Origin: Solirubrobacter deserti
GTDB lineage: Bacteria > Actinomycetota > Thermoleophilia > Solirubrobacterales > Solirubrobacteraceae
Direction: 5' to 3'
Length of the DNA stretch: 64,000 nucleotides
Assembly: GCF_027587175.1 (NCBI RefSeq)
Contig: NZ_JAPCID010000014.1
Location: 83,281 to 147,280, forward strand
Every line of letters begins with the position of its first letter. Position 1 is the stretch's first letter. Shown in pieces: positions 1 through 8,115 of the stretch. The position numbers and the translations under genes are program-made. The notes under the pieces are model-generated. The model saw only the letters and a list, made by a program, of their open reading frames with translations. It was not told the DNA's origin and did no database searches.

Positions 1-1341
1 ATCATCGCCGCCGGCGAGGGAACGCGCATGCGTTCCGCCACGCCCAAGGTCCTCCATCCGCTCTGCGGCCGCCCGCTGATCCTGTGGCCGGTGCTCGCGG
101 CCGAGGAGGCCGGAGCCGGGAAGGTCGTCGTCGTCGACAACCCGAAGCGCCGGCTCGAGGATCGGCTGCCCGAGACGGTCACGCACGCGATCCAGCCCGA
201 GCCGAACGGCACGGGCGGCGCGGTCCAGGCCGCGACCGAGCACATCGACCCCGACGCCACCGTGGTGATCCTCGCGGGCGACGTCCCGCTGATCACCGCC
301 GAGGCCATCCAGCAGCTCGTCGAGGCGCACGAGCAGTCCGAGGCCACGGCCACGATGGCGACGATGGAGCTCGACGACCCCGGCCAGTACGGCCGCGTGA
401 TCCGCGACATCACCGGCAACGTGACCCAGGTCGTCGAGGCCAAGGGCGGCGCGGGCGACGCGACGCCCGAGCAGCTGGAGATCCGCGAGGTCAACACGGG
501 CATCTACGCCTTCGACGGCGCCGCGCTGATCGACGCCCTCGCCGCGCTCACGCCCGACAACGCGCAGGGCGAGCTCTACCTGCCCGACGTGCTGCCGCGG
601 ATGAAGACGATCCAGGCGCACCTGATCACGGACCCGACGCTCACGCTCGGCGTCAACGACCGCGTCCAGCTCGCCGAGGTGCGCAAGCTGGCCCAGAAGC
701 GCATCCACGACGAGCTCCAGCGCGCCGGCGTCAGCATCATCGACCCCGACAGCACGCACATCGACGCGGACGTGCGCATCGGCCAGGACACCGTCATCGA
801 GCCGGGCACGTCGCTGAAGGGCAACACCACGATCGGCGCCGACTGCAGCGTCGGCCCGCACACGACGCTGATCGACTGCCGGCTCGGCGACGGCGTCAGC
901 ATCCCGCACAGCTACGCGGTGCAGGCGGTCGTCGACGACTTCGGCACGATCGGCCCGTTCGCGTACCTGCGCCCGGACGCGCACCTGCACGCCAAGGCCA
1001 AGGCGGGCGCGTTCGTCGAGATCAAGAACTCGAACATCGGCAGCGGCACCAAGGTCCCGCACCTGTCCTACATCGGTGACACCGACATCGGCGAGAACTC
1101 CAACATCGGCGCCGGCAACATCACCGCGAACTACGACGGCCGCAACAAGCACCGCACGACGATCGGCTCCAACGTCCGCACCTCGGTGGACACCGCGTTC
1201 GTCGCCCCGGTGACGGTCGGCGATGGCGCGTACACCGGAGCGGGTAGCGTCATCACCGAAGACGTCCCCGCCAACGCCCTCGGCATAGCCCGCGCCCGGC
1301 AGAAGAACATCGCGGATTATGCGGAACGACGAAAGCCGTGA
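1..1341 (+). CDS. glmU: Bifunctional UDP-N-acetylglucosamine pyrophosphorylase / glucosamine-1-phosphate N-acetyltransferase, 5' truncated
   Basis: This cytoplasmic enzyme makes UDP-GlcNAc, the precursor of peptidoglycan, by acetylating glucosamine-1-phosphate and then adding UMP. The frame is open from base 1 and begins inside the nucleotidyltransferase signature (AAGEGTRMRS then a conserved PKxLxP), so only a few N-terminal residues lie outside the window; the ATG at 28 is internal. The first half is the Rossmann-like uridyltransferase (NGTGGAVQAA, then the VNTGIYAFD strand). The second half shows the hexapeptide repeats of a left-handed beta-helix (for example IGENSNIGAGN near 1090-1130). 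The stop codon overlaps the GTG of prs, so the two are probably co-translated. Identification is secure. Confidence 0.96.
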   Translation: MIAAGEGTRMRSATPKVLHPLCGRPLILWPVLAAEEAGAGKVVVVDNPKRRLEDRLPETVTHAIQPEPNGTGGAVQAATEHIDPDATVVILAGDVPLITAEAIQQLVEAHEQSEATATMATMELDDPGQYGRVIRDITGNVTQVVEAKGGAGDATPEQLEIREVNTGIYAFDGAALIDALAALTPDNAQGELYLPDVLPRMKTIQAHLITDPTLTLGVNDRVQLAEVRKLAQKRIHDELQRAGVSIIDPDSTHIDADVRIGQDTVIEPGTSLKGNTTIGADCSVGPHTTLIDCRLGDGVSIPHSYAVQAVVDDFGTIGPFAYLRPDAHLHAKAKAGAFVEIKNSNIGSGTKVPHLSYIGDTDIGENSNIGAGNITANYDGRNKHRTTIGSNVRTSVDTAFVAPVTVGDGAYTGAGSVITEDVPANALGIARARQKNIADYAERRKP

Positions 1342-2399
1342 CGACCGCTGCCCCTCGTACACTCCGCCATGCCGTGAGTGCCTTGACATCTCGCCCCTCA
1401 TCGGCCACGTCACTGCCGCTCAGCGGCTATGACAAGCGGCTGATGCTCTTCTCCGGCCGCTCCAATCCGGAGCTCGCCGCGAAGATCGCCAACAAGCTCG
1501 GGCTCGGCCTGGGCGGAGTCACGCTGAAGACGTTCTCCAACGGCGAGGTGTACTGCCGTTACGAGGAGTCCATCCGCGGCGCTGACGTGTTCATCGTCCA
1601 GCCCACGTGCGGCAACGCGGCCACCGGGGTCACCGCGAACGACGCCCTGATGGAGCTGCTCGTGATGATCGACGCGGCCGTCGGCGCCTCCGCGCACCGC
1701 GTGATCGCCGTCACGCCGTGGTTCGGCTACAGCCGCCAGGACAAGAAGTCCGCCCCACGCGAGCCGATCTCCTCTCGCCTGGTCGCCCACATGCTGGAGG
1801 CGGCGGGCGCCGACCGCGTGCTCACGATGGACCTCCACGCCGGCCAGGTGCAGGGCTTCTTCTCCAAGCCCGTGGACCACATGACGGCGATGTTCATCCT
1901 CACGCAGTACTTCAACGACCAGCACCTCGAGGACCTGGTCGTCGTCAGCCCGGACGCCGGCCGCGTGAAGCTGGCCAAGAAGTTCGCGGAGAAGGTCGGC
2001 GCGGAGCTGGCGATCCTCAACAAGGAGCGCCCCGCCCAGCAGGTGGCCGAGATCGCCTACGTGATCGGTGATGTCAAGGACAAGACCGCGGTGATCGTCG
2101 ACGACATCATCGACACCGCCGGCACGCTGCGGGCCGCGGGGGAGACGGTCAAGGACGAGGGCGCCAAGCGCGTGTTCGCGGCCGCCACGCACCCTGTGCT
2201 CTCCGGCAACGCGTACGAGAACCTGAAGGCGAGCCCGTTCGAGCGGATCGTCGTGACGGACACGATCCCGATGCAGAAGGACGCGCCGGACAACATCACG
2301 GTCCTGTCGGTGGCCGACCTGTTGACCGACAGCATCCGCCGCATCTTCACCGACGACTCCGTCGCCGAGGTCTTCGGCGGCGAGAACCAGCTGTTCTGA
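1338..2399 (+). CDS. prs: Ribose-phosphate pyrophosphokinase (PRPP synthetase)
   Basis: Makes PRPP from ribose-5-phosphate and ATP for nucleotide, histidine, tryptophan and NAD synthesis. The family start (MLFSGRSNPELAAKIA) is at residue 36, followed by the flexible-loop and metal-binding region (MDLHAGQVQGFF), the VVVSPDAGRVKLAKKFA segment and the PRPP-binding loop VIVDDIIDTAGTL. The family is usually about 315 residues; 353 here includes a 35-residue N-terminal extension if the GTG at 1338 (overlapping the glmU stop as GTGA) is used. In-frame alternatives are GTG 1374 and ATG 1443; the last gives the normal family N-terminus. The glmU-prs order is common in bacteria. Confidence 0.95.
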   Translation: MTTAAPRTLRHAVSALTSRPSSATSLPLSGYDKRLMLFSGRSNPELAAKIANKLGLGLGGVTLKTFSNGEVYCRYEESIRGADVFIVQPTCGNAATGVTANDALMELLVMIDAAVGASAHRVIAVTPWFGYSRQDKKSAPREPISSRLVAHMLEAAGADRVLTMDLHAGQVQGFFSKPVDHMTAMFILTQYFNDQHLEDLVVVSPDAGRVKLAKKFAEKVGAELAILNKERPAQQVAEIAYVIGDVKDKTAVIVDDIIDTAGTLRAAGETVKDEGAKRVFAAATHPVLSGNAYENLKASPFERIVVTDTIPMQKDAPDNITVLSVADLLTDSIRRIFTDDSVAEVFGGENQLF

Positions 2400-2671
2400 G
2401 CACCCAGCGCCTGCAACTGCTCCTGGGCCTCTCGGATGAGGAGCTGCTGCAGATCCTGGACTCGGACCCGCTCGCGGTGATCACGGGCGACGAGGACTAC
2501 CGGCCCGAGGTGCAGATCCTGCTCGAGCTGATCGGCGACGAGCCGCCGCCGAAGGCCTGGGTCCGCGGCCGCCCGCTGCAACTGCTCTTGCAGCGGGACT
2601 TCGCGGGCTTCGAGGACGCGCTCGCCGAGTACCGCGAGCGCGGTCACATCATCCGCAAGCGCGGAGAGTGA
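2396..2671 (+). CDS. Small conserved hypothetical protein with probable CTG start
   Basis: I do not recognise a named family. The only canonical start in this frame is GTG 2477, but the reading frame continues upstream as a protein-like acidic and leucine-rich helix (QRLQLLLGLSDEELLQILD) as far as a CTG at 2396 that overlaps the prs stop as CTGA. I therefore propose initiation at CTG 2396, coupled to prs, giving 91 residues. The second half carries a predicted amphipathic segment (LQLLLQRDFAGFEDALAEY) and a basic end (HIIRKRGE). No signal peptide or membrane segment is seen. Its stop abuts the stop of the convergent DUF4235 gene. If the CTG is not used, the protein is the 64-residue form from 2477. 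Confidence 0.6.
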   Translation: MSTQRLQLLLGLSDEELLQILDSDPLAVITGDEDYRPEVQILLELIGDEPPPKAWVRGRPLQLLLQRDFAGFEDALAEYRERGHIIRKRGE

Positions 2672-2986
2672 TCACTCGTCGGGGTCGGGGCGCTTCTCGC
2701 CCGGCCACGAACCCGTGAGGTAGTTCCAGCCGATCGCTCCGTAGCGATCGACGACCACGCGCGTGACCTTGAAGATCACGCCCTGCAGCGCCGCGGCGCT
2801 GAGGATCTTCACCCAGGACGCCTGCTCGGTCGTGCCCTTCGGCGGATCCTCGTCGTCGATCTTCGTCCAGGCGAAGTTGAAGATCCGCTTGCCGACCAGG
2901 GCGGCCACGATGCTCAGGAAGAGGCCAAACGGCTTGTAGATGAGTCCCACGGTCGCCGACATTACCCATTTCGACGCGCTGGCCAT
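2672..2986 (-). CDS. DUF4235 family small membrane protein
   Basis: A 104-residue protein matching the actinobacterial DUF4235 pattern: an N-terminal hydrophobic segment (VGLIYKPFGLFLSIVAALVG), the motif KRIFNFAWTKIDDEDPP, then a second hydrophobic stretch (WVKILSAAALQGVIFKVTRVVVDR) and a short charged tail. It probably sits in the cytoplasmic membrane with two helices; its function is unknown in the family. ATG 2986 is the first start, but ATG 2962 (MSATVGLIYKP) would begin closer to the usual N-terminus. It converges on the small gene ending at 2671 with no gap. Confidence 0.8.
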   Translation of the reverse strand: MASASKWVMSATVGLIYKPFGLFLSIVAALVGKRIFNFAWTKIDDEDPPKGTTEQASWVKILSAAALQGVIFKVTRVVVDRYGAIGWNYLTGSWPGEKRPDPDE

Positions 2987-3065
2987 TCGACCATGGCGTA
3001 TTCCGACCGGCGGGCGGTAATGATGTTCGGCACGAAGACCGATACTTCGCTCAAGGACGGACGCG

Positions 3066-3770
3066 ATGAACGAAGATCACTCAGACGACCTGCTCAAGCG
3101 AGCGCTGATAGACGCCGAGGCGGCCGCTTCGGTCGCCCTGCGCGTCACGCCGCTCGCGCTCTCGGAGGCCCTGACGGTGGTGTTCCACGGTCGCAAGGAC
3201 CTCGGGACCATCCAGACCTACGTCGCCCACGGGGGGCGCGGAGCCGGCGACGCCGTCGGCAAGGACGAGCTCTTGCGCGTCCCGTGCGACCTCGACCTCG
3301 CGGAGGCGGGCGACCGCGCCGAGGCTGAACAGCTCTTCCAGGAGCAGGCCGCGGCGCTGCGCGACGCGCTCGTGGGCGCCGACACGGTGCTCGAGATCTG
3401 GCGCGAGCCGCTGGAGGACCTCGCCCACGACCACGTCCGCGTGGACCGGCGCCTGAAGCTCGACGTGCGGCTGCCCGCGCACCGGCTGCTGCCGACCGCG
3501 CTGCTGAGCCCGGAGAAGCAGATCGTGGTCACGCCCGTGTGCAGCGCCCGCTCGCTCAACGAGGGTCGTCCGCCGATGGGGATCGCGGTCGGCCAGCAGG
3601 ACGTCGTGCGCGTGTACCCGCTGCCCGACGACCCCGAGCGCTGCCTGAACGACTTCCTGGACGCCGCGGCCGAGCACGCCATGAAGCTCGCCGAGCAGCT
3701 GGGCCGCCAGGAGGCGTCCGTCCAGCGCTTCCTCGAGCTCAACGGGGACGATTTCCCTCAGACTGGATAA
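3066..3770 (+). CDS. Conserved hypothetical protein, cytoplasmic
   Basis: A 234-residue soluble protein that I cannot place in a named family. It has no signal peptide or membrane helix, is acidic, and contains an alpha/beta-looking centre (HVRVDRRLKLDVRLPAHRLLPTALLSPEKQIVVTPVCSA) and a helical C-terminus (EHAMKLAEQLGRQEASVQRFLEL). Two cysteines occur, at CDLDL and VTPVCSA. A Shine-Dalgarno-like AAGGACGG lies about 10 nt before ATG 3066, which supports this start. The gene stands alone, followed by a GC-rich spacer and the promoter of the next gene. Codon use looks native. Confidence 0.75.
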   Translation: MNEDHSDDLLKRALIDAEAAASVALRVTPLALSEALTVVFHGRKDLGTIQTYVAHGGRGAGDAVGKDELLRVPCDLDLAEAGDRAEAEQLFQEQAAALRDALVGADTVLEIWREPLEDLAHDHVRVDRRLKLDVRLPAHRLLPTALLSPEKQIVVTPVCSARSLNEGRPPMGIAVGQQDVVRVYPLPDDPERCLNDFLDAAAEHAMKLAEQLGRQEASVQRFLELNGDDFPQTG

Positions 3771-3794
3771 CCCGCCCCCCGCCCCCCGCCTTCC

Positions 3795-3800
3795 TATAGA
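3795..3800 (+). promoter_or_regulatory. Possible -10 box (TATAGA)
   Basis: TATAGA lies 11 nt before the proposed CTG start at 3812, inside an otherwise C-rich spacer. It would give a very short or absent leader for the gene at 3812-4258. No convincing -35 hexamer is visible upstream. Confidence 0.4.
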
Positions 3801-3811
3801 ACTCACGCCTT

Positions 3812-4258
3812 CTGAGGCGGACCCGGGTTCTGATAGTCGTCGGCTTCGCGCTGTTCTTCTTCATCGGGATCAGCGCGATGCTGGCCCGTGCGCTGGCGGC
3901 CACGGGCACCGAGCGCAGCCGCGTGCTCGAGGTCGCGCAGGCAGAGGCCCGCGGGGACGCCCGCGCCGTCCTGCAGGCCACGCCCGCGTGCGCCCGCCAG
4001 CCCGCGTGCGTGGCCGCGACGACGACGTTCGTGAACACGCTCCGGCGCGGCGGTGAGGTCGAGATCCTGCAGTACAAGCCGAGCGTCCAGCTGCCGCTCA
4101 CGCGTGTGACCGGGACGGGCCGCGTCGCCTGGCGCGCCGGGGCCAGCCCGCCCGTCGTCCAGTGCGTGCGCGTGCGCCGCGACGGCCCGCTGTCCGGCGC
4201 GAAGGTCGAGCTGCTGGCCATCTCGGCGCCGATCGGCAACGACGACGCCTGTCCCTAG
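3812..4258 (+). CDS. Membrane-anchored hypothetical protein, start codon uncertain (CTG?)
   Basis: The first canonical start (ATG 3878) falls in the middle of a transmembrane helix; reading upstream in frame gives a basic N-terminus and a full hydrophobic helix (RTRVLIVVGFALFFFIGISA) back to a TAG at 3797. Between that stop and 3878 there is no ATG, GTG or TTG, so I propose CTG 3812, 11 nt downstream of a TATAGA box. The product would be about 148 residues: a single N-terminal anchor followed by a roughly 120-residue extracytoplasmic domain with four cysteines (PACARQPAC, VVQCVRV, DDACP) that could form disulfides. Function unknown. Confidence 0.6.
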   Translation: MRRTRVLIVVGFALFFFIGISAMLARALAATGTERSRVLEVAQAEARGDARAVLQATPACARQPACVAATTTFVNTLRRGGEVEILQYKPSVQLPLTRVTGTGRVAWRAGASPPVVQCVRVRRDGPLSGAKVELLAISAPIGNDDACP

Positions 4259-4320
4259 CTGCACCGAAAGGCGCAACGACGTACCTCGTTCGATCGAGGA
4301 CGGCGACCCGGGGCCGGCCG

Positions 4321-4326
4321 TACGGT
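4321..4326 (+). promoter_or_regulatory. -10 box (TACGGT) for leaderless RTX gene
   Basis: TACGGT ends 7 nt before ATG 4334, and no Shine-Dalgarno sequence precedes the ATG, so transcription would begin at or next to the start codon. The box lies in an imperfect inverted repeat of CGGCCG and TACGG elements (about 4315-4333). Confidence 0.4.
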
Positions 4327-4333
4327 CGGCCGC

Positions 4334-5755
4334 ATGTTCCGAGCAACGATCCTGACGGTGACGCTGACCCTGTCGATCCACGCGGCGGCGGCGCGCGCGA
4401 GCACGATCGGCCACGATGCCGGCGGCTGGACCTTCGCGGGCGCGCCCGGGGAGCGCAACGCGCTGACGCTCAGCGAACAGGCCGACGGCGCCCTGCGCTT
4501 CTCCGACGACGGCGCGAGCATCACCGTCCACCCGCCCGGTTGCACGCGCGTCGACGTGCGCGCCGTCAGCTGCCCGCCCGCGCCGGTCCGCGTCGCGCTC
4601 GCCGACGGCAACGACACGTTCGGCCTCCACCGGGTGGGCGCGGCCTTCCCGCTCACGGTCGACGGCGGCGACGGCGACGACCAGCTCACCGGCGACATCC
4701 TGGCCAAGGACAAGACGTTCCTGGGCGGTCCCGGCAACGACCTGCTCGACGGCGCCTCCGGAAACGACGTCCTGCGCGGCGGTGCCGGCAACGACATCCT
4801 GTGGGGCGACGCGGGCGCCGACCAGCTGCACGGCGAGGACGGCGACGACCAGCTCAAGCCCGACAACGGCAAGGCGCCTGCCCCCGACTTCGTCGACGGC
4901 GGCCCCGGGATCGACAAGATCGACGACTGGGTCGAGCTGGCCGCGTCCACCTACCCGCGGCTCAACGTCACGCTGGACGGCGTCGCGGACGACGGCCGGC
5001 CGGGCGAGGGGGACAACATCGTCAACGTCGAGAAGGCCGAACCCAAGGTCTCCGGGCACTTCGTGCTCACCGACGGCCCGGACGACTGGTACGTGATGGC
5101 CAACCTCGACAGCGGCGCCTCGACGATCCTCGCCGGTGGCGGGAACGACCGGATCGTCGGCGAGGACGCCGCCGAGACGATCGACGGCGGCGCCGGCGAC
5201 GACTACCTGGAGGGCGGCCGCCGCTCCGACGTGCTGCGCGGCGGGCCCGGCCGGGACCTGATCGTCGCCGACGAGTCCGAGATCACGTGCGTGTGGGGTC
5301 CCGACAGCTGCCTGATCTTCGGCGACGACGTGATCGACGCCCGCGACGGCGAGCGCGACGAGATCAACTGCGGGCCGGGCACCGACCGGCTGACCGCCGA
5401 CCCGGTCGACGCCCATCTCGGCTGCGAGAGCGTCGACACGGGTGGCGCCGCCCCGGGGCCGGTGCCGACCGGCGACGGCAGCACGCCGACGCTCGGCCTG
5501 AAAATCACGCGGGTGAAGCTCGGCAAGGCGCTGCGCGACGGGCTGCGCGTGAAGCTGACCGGCACCGCGACGGGCACGATCACGGTCCGCGCGCGGCGCG
5601 GGAAGACCGTCGTGGCCAAGGGCAGCGGCCGGGCCGGCACGACGGTCCGCGTCAAGTTCACGAAGGCGGCGAAGACCAAGCTGCGCCGCGTGAAGACGGT
5701 CACGCTGACGGTGTCCGCGGGCGCCGCGAGCACGACGCTCAAGCTTCGTCGCTGA
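4334..5755 (+). CDS. Secreted RTX-type calcium-binding repeat protein
   Basis: A 473-residue exported protein. Residues 1-23 form a signal peptide (cleavage probably after ARA). From about residue 115 come glycine/aspartate nonapeptide repeats (GGDGDDQL, GGPGNDLL, GASGNDVL, GGAGNDIL, GEDGDDQL), with a second group near 255-300 (GGGNDRI, GGAGDDYLEGG). In RTX proteins such repeats bind Ca2+ in a parallel beta-roll. A proline/glycine linker (PGPVPTGDGSTP) leads to a C-terminal beta-rich module of about 90 residues that is also found on the propeller protein at 56194-57579. No protease or lipase catalytic motif is seen, so a structural or adhesive role is likely. Secretion through Sec is inferred from the signal peptide. 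Confidence 0.85.
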   Translation: MFRATILTVTLTLSIHAAAARASTIGHDAGGWTFAGAPGERNALTLSEQADGALRFSDDGASITVHPPGCTRVDVRAVSCPPAPVRVALADGNDTFGLHRVGAAFPLTVDGGDGDDQLTGDILAKDKTFLGGPGNDLLDGASGNDVLRGGAGNDILWGDAGADQLHGEDGDDQLKPDNGKAPAPDFVDGGPGIDKIDDWVELAASTYPRLNVTLDGVADDGRPGEGDNIVNVEKAEPKVSGHFVLTDGPDDWYVMANLDSGASTILAGGGNDRIVGEDAAETIDGGAGDDYLEGGRRSDVLRGGPGRDLIVADESEITCVWGPDSCLIFGDDVIDARDGERDEINCGPGTDRLTADPVDAHLGCESVDTGGAAPGPVPTGDGSTPTLGLKITRVKLGKALRDGLRVKLTGTATGTITVRARRGKTVVAKGSGRAGTTVRVKFTKAAKTKLRRVKTVTLTVSAGAASTTLKLRR

Positions 5756-5799
5756 ATCTGCGGAACTTCCCGCCGGACGGCGTGTTGAGATTCGCCGTG

Positions 5800-7680
5800 A
5801 TGGCCCGCCTCCGTTTCCTCCTGCCGATTTTCGCGCTCTTGGCCCTGTTCCCGGCCGCCGCGCACGCCGAGAAGCCGAACGAGCAAGCGCTCTACCAGGA
5901 CGGTCCGGAGGGCCGCTACCTGCTCGACGGGGACTGGCTGTTCCGGCTGGACCCGACCGACCAGGGCATCAAGCAGCGCTGGATGCGGAGCACGTCGAAG
6001 TCGGGCTGGAACACGGTCGAGGTGCCGAACGTCTGGAACCTGGGCGATCCCTCGAACGAGTCGATGGCGGGCGGCGTCGGCTGGTACCGCAAGGACTTCG
6101 AGCTGCCGAACGCCGACTCCGCGCTGGAGTGGGCGTTCCGCTTCGAGTCGGTCAACTACCGCACGCGCGTGTGGCTGAACGGCAAGCCGATCGGCGAGAA
6201 CACGGGCGCGTACATCCCCTTCGAGATCGAGGCGGCGGACGCGGTCAAGCGGCGCGGCACGAACCGGCTGGTGGTGCGCGTGGACTCCAAGCGCCTGGAC
6301 CGCGACTTCCCGCCCGCGCGCACGAACGCGGACGGCGTGCCGTCCGGCGGCTGGTGGAACTACTCCGGCATCCAGCGCGAGGTGTACCTCAAGAAGCTGG
6401 ACACGGTCGACTTCCAGACGGTCACGGTCCGGCCGGAGCTCTCGTGCGGCACCTGCGACGCGACCGTGCGCATGGACCTCGACCTGCGCAACGTCACCCG
6501 CGACGGCCAGCGCGTCACGGTCACCGGCAAGTTCGGGGACCGTAACGTCCGCCTGGGCACCAAGACGCTCGGCCCGGACGGGATCGCGAGCTTCACGGAC
6601 TCGATCCGGGTCGCCGACCCGCGTCTGTGGTCGCCGCAGACGCCGAACCTCTACGACGTCTCCTTCACCGTGCGCGTGGACGGCGAGAAGGTCGCCGGCT
6701 ACCAGCTGCACAGCGGCATCCGCTCGATCAAGGTCTCCCAGGGCCGGCTGTTCCTGAACGGCGCGCCCCTGAACGTGCGCGGCTTCGGCCTGCACGAGGA
6801 GTCCAAGGCCGACGGCTTCGCGATCACCAACGAGCGTCGCGAGGAGCTCGTGAACCTCACGCGCGAGGCGGGCGGCACGGTGTTGCGCACGCACTACCCG
6901 TTCCACCCGTACACGCACGAGCTCGCGGACCGGCTGGGCCTGCTCATCTGGTCCGAGATCCCGGTCTACAGCGTCTCTACGGCGGTCCTGAAGGAGCCGT
7001 CCGTGCGCCGCCTGGCGGTCGCGGAGCTCGAGCGCATGATCGGCGCGCACCAGAACCACCCGTCGGTGATGGTGTGGTCGATCGGCAACGAGCTGTCCTC
7101 GCAGCCCGGCCCGGTGCAGGTGGCCTACATCAACGCGGCGGCCAAGTTCGCCAAGGAGATGGACCCGACGCGGCCCGTCGGCATCGCGGTCGCCGCCTAC
7201 CCGAGCTCGCTCTGCCAGGCGCAGGAGTACAAGGCGCTCGACGTGCTGGGCTTCAACAACTACTTCGGCTGGTACCCGGGGCCGAGCGGCCAGATCTTCG
7301 ACCGCACCAAGCTCTCCGGGTACCTGGACGCGGTCCGCGCCTGCTACCCGAACCAGGCCCTGATGGTCACGGAGTTCGGCGCGGAGGCCAACCGCGAGGG
7401 CCCGATCGAGGAGAAGGGCACCTGGGCCTTCCAGCAGGAGTGGATCAACTACCAGATGACGGTCATGAACTCCAAGCCGTGGCTGAGCGGCGTCCTCTAC
7501 TGGACACTCAACGAGTTCTGGGTCCGCCCGGGCTGGGAGGGCGGCAACCCGCGGCCGGCCGCCCCGGTCCACCAGAAGGGCCTCGTCAGCTACGACGGCG
7601 TGAAGAAGCCCGCGTTCTTCGACATCCAGCGCTGGTTCAAGGCGACGCCCCAGTTCGGGCCGCCGCCTCCTGCCGCCTAG
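5800..7680 (+). CDS. Secreted glycoside hydrolase family 2 (beta-galactosidase/beta-glucuronidase-like)
   Basis: Hydrolyses a beta-linked glycoside outside the membrane. I start it at ATG 5800, which gives a clean signal peptide (MARLRFLLPIFALLALFPAA); the open frame runs much further upstream but only as a shadow of the RTX gene. A jelly-roll sugar-binding domain (WYRKDFELP, FESVNYRTRVWLNG) is followed by an immunoglobulin-like domain and a TIM barrel. The family acid/base Glu is residue 431 in NHPSVMVWSIGNE and the nucleophile Glu is residue 525 in VTEFGAE. At 626 residues it is close to beta-glucuronidase size. Substrate cannot be assigned from the sequence. The stop overlaps the convergent gene's stop (CTAG). 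Confidence 0.92.
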   Translation: MARLRFLLPIFALLALFPAAAHAEKPNEQALYQDGPEGRYLLDGDWLFRLDPTDQGIKQRWMRSTSKSGWNTVEVPNVWNLGDPSNESMAGGVGWYRKDFELPNADSALEWAFRFESVNYRTRVWLNGKPIGENTGAYIPFEIEAADAVKRRGTNRLVVRVDSKRLDRDFPPARTNADGVPSGGWWNYSGIQREVYLKKLDTVDFQTVTVRPELSCGTCDATVRMDLDLRNVTRDGQRVTVTGKFGDRNVRLGTKTLGPDGIASFTDSIRVADPRLWSPQTPNLYDVSFTVRVDGEKVAGYQLHSGIRSIKVSQGRLFLNGAPLNVRGFGLHEESKADGFAITNERREELVNLTREAGGTVLRTHYPFHPYTHELADRLGLLIWSEIPVYSVSTAVLKEPSVRRLAVAELERMIGAHQNHPSVMVWSIGNELSSQPGPVQVAYINAAAKFAKEMDPTRPVGIAVAAYPSSLCQAQEYKALDVLGFNNYFGWYPGPSGQIFDRTKLSGYLDAVRACYPNQALMVTEFGAEANREGPIEEKGTWAFQQEWINYQMTVMNSKPWLSGVLYWTLNEFWVRPGWEGGNPRPAAPVHQKGLVSYDGVKKPAFFDIQRWFKATPQFGPPPPAA

Positions 7681-8012
7681 CGGTTCACTCGGCGCCTCGC
7701 CGGGCGCGCGGGCTCCATCGGCTTGCGCGTCCGGACACGGCGCCGACCCGGGTCGGCGAGCTTGTCGTGCGATCCCCGTAGGCGCTTGTCGGACTGCACG
7801 GCGAAGGGCAGCGGGATGCCGCCGTTGGGCGACGTCTTCGGCTTGTCCGAGATGCGGTCGTTGCCGCCGCCCCCGGAGTCGTCCTCGTCCTCGCCGGACC
7901 AAGTAGACGCATTGTCGGAGCGCAAGAACATCAGGAACAGCGCGCCGCCGAGGACAAGGGCCACAAGATGGAGGACTCCGAAGATCACGAGCAGCTCCGC
8001 GTCGGGGGACAT
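7677..8012 (-). CDS. Small single-pass membrane protein, hypothetical
   Basis: A 111-residue protein beginning at ATG 8012 (MSPDAELLVIFGVLHLVALVLGG); the longer open frame upstream is not supported. One transmembrane helix (about residues 7-29) is followed by a polar tail rich in Asp, Ser, Gly, Lys and Arg, predicted to be disordered and strongly basic at its end. The topology suggests an N-terminal anchor with a cytoplasmic tail. It is divergent from the bL25 gene and converges on the glycosidase. No family recognised. Confidence 0.65.
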   Translation of the reverse strand: MSPDAELLVIFGVLHLVALVLGGALFLMFLRSDNASTWSGEDEDDSGGGGNDRISDKPKTSPNGGIPLPFAVQSDKRLRGSHDKLADPGRRRVRTRKPMEPARPARRRVNR

Positions 8013-8057
8013 TGCTCTCTGGTTACCCGTCGTACGTGGGCGCCATAACACATTCGC

Positions 8058-8086
8058 TACCATCCTCGGCCGCTCATCGCGCCGAG
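8058..8086 (+). promoter_or_regulatory. -10 box TACCAT and leader hairpin before rplY
   Basis: TACCAT at 8058-8063 is a plausible -10 element. It is followed by a 6-bp hairpin (CTCGGC at 8065-8070 pairing with GCCGAG at 8081-8086) in the presumed leader of the bL25 gene. Confidence 0.35.
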
Positions 8087-8115
8087 TTTCCCTGCCCGCG
8101 ATGTCCCCAAAGATC

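Noticed and set aside
4162..5799. Very long open frame continuous with the glycosidase
   Set aside because: The upstream 1.6 kb is Arg/Gly/Pro-rich shadow sequence of the RTX gene; a clean signal peptide begins at ATG 5800.
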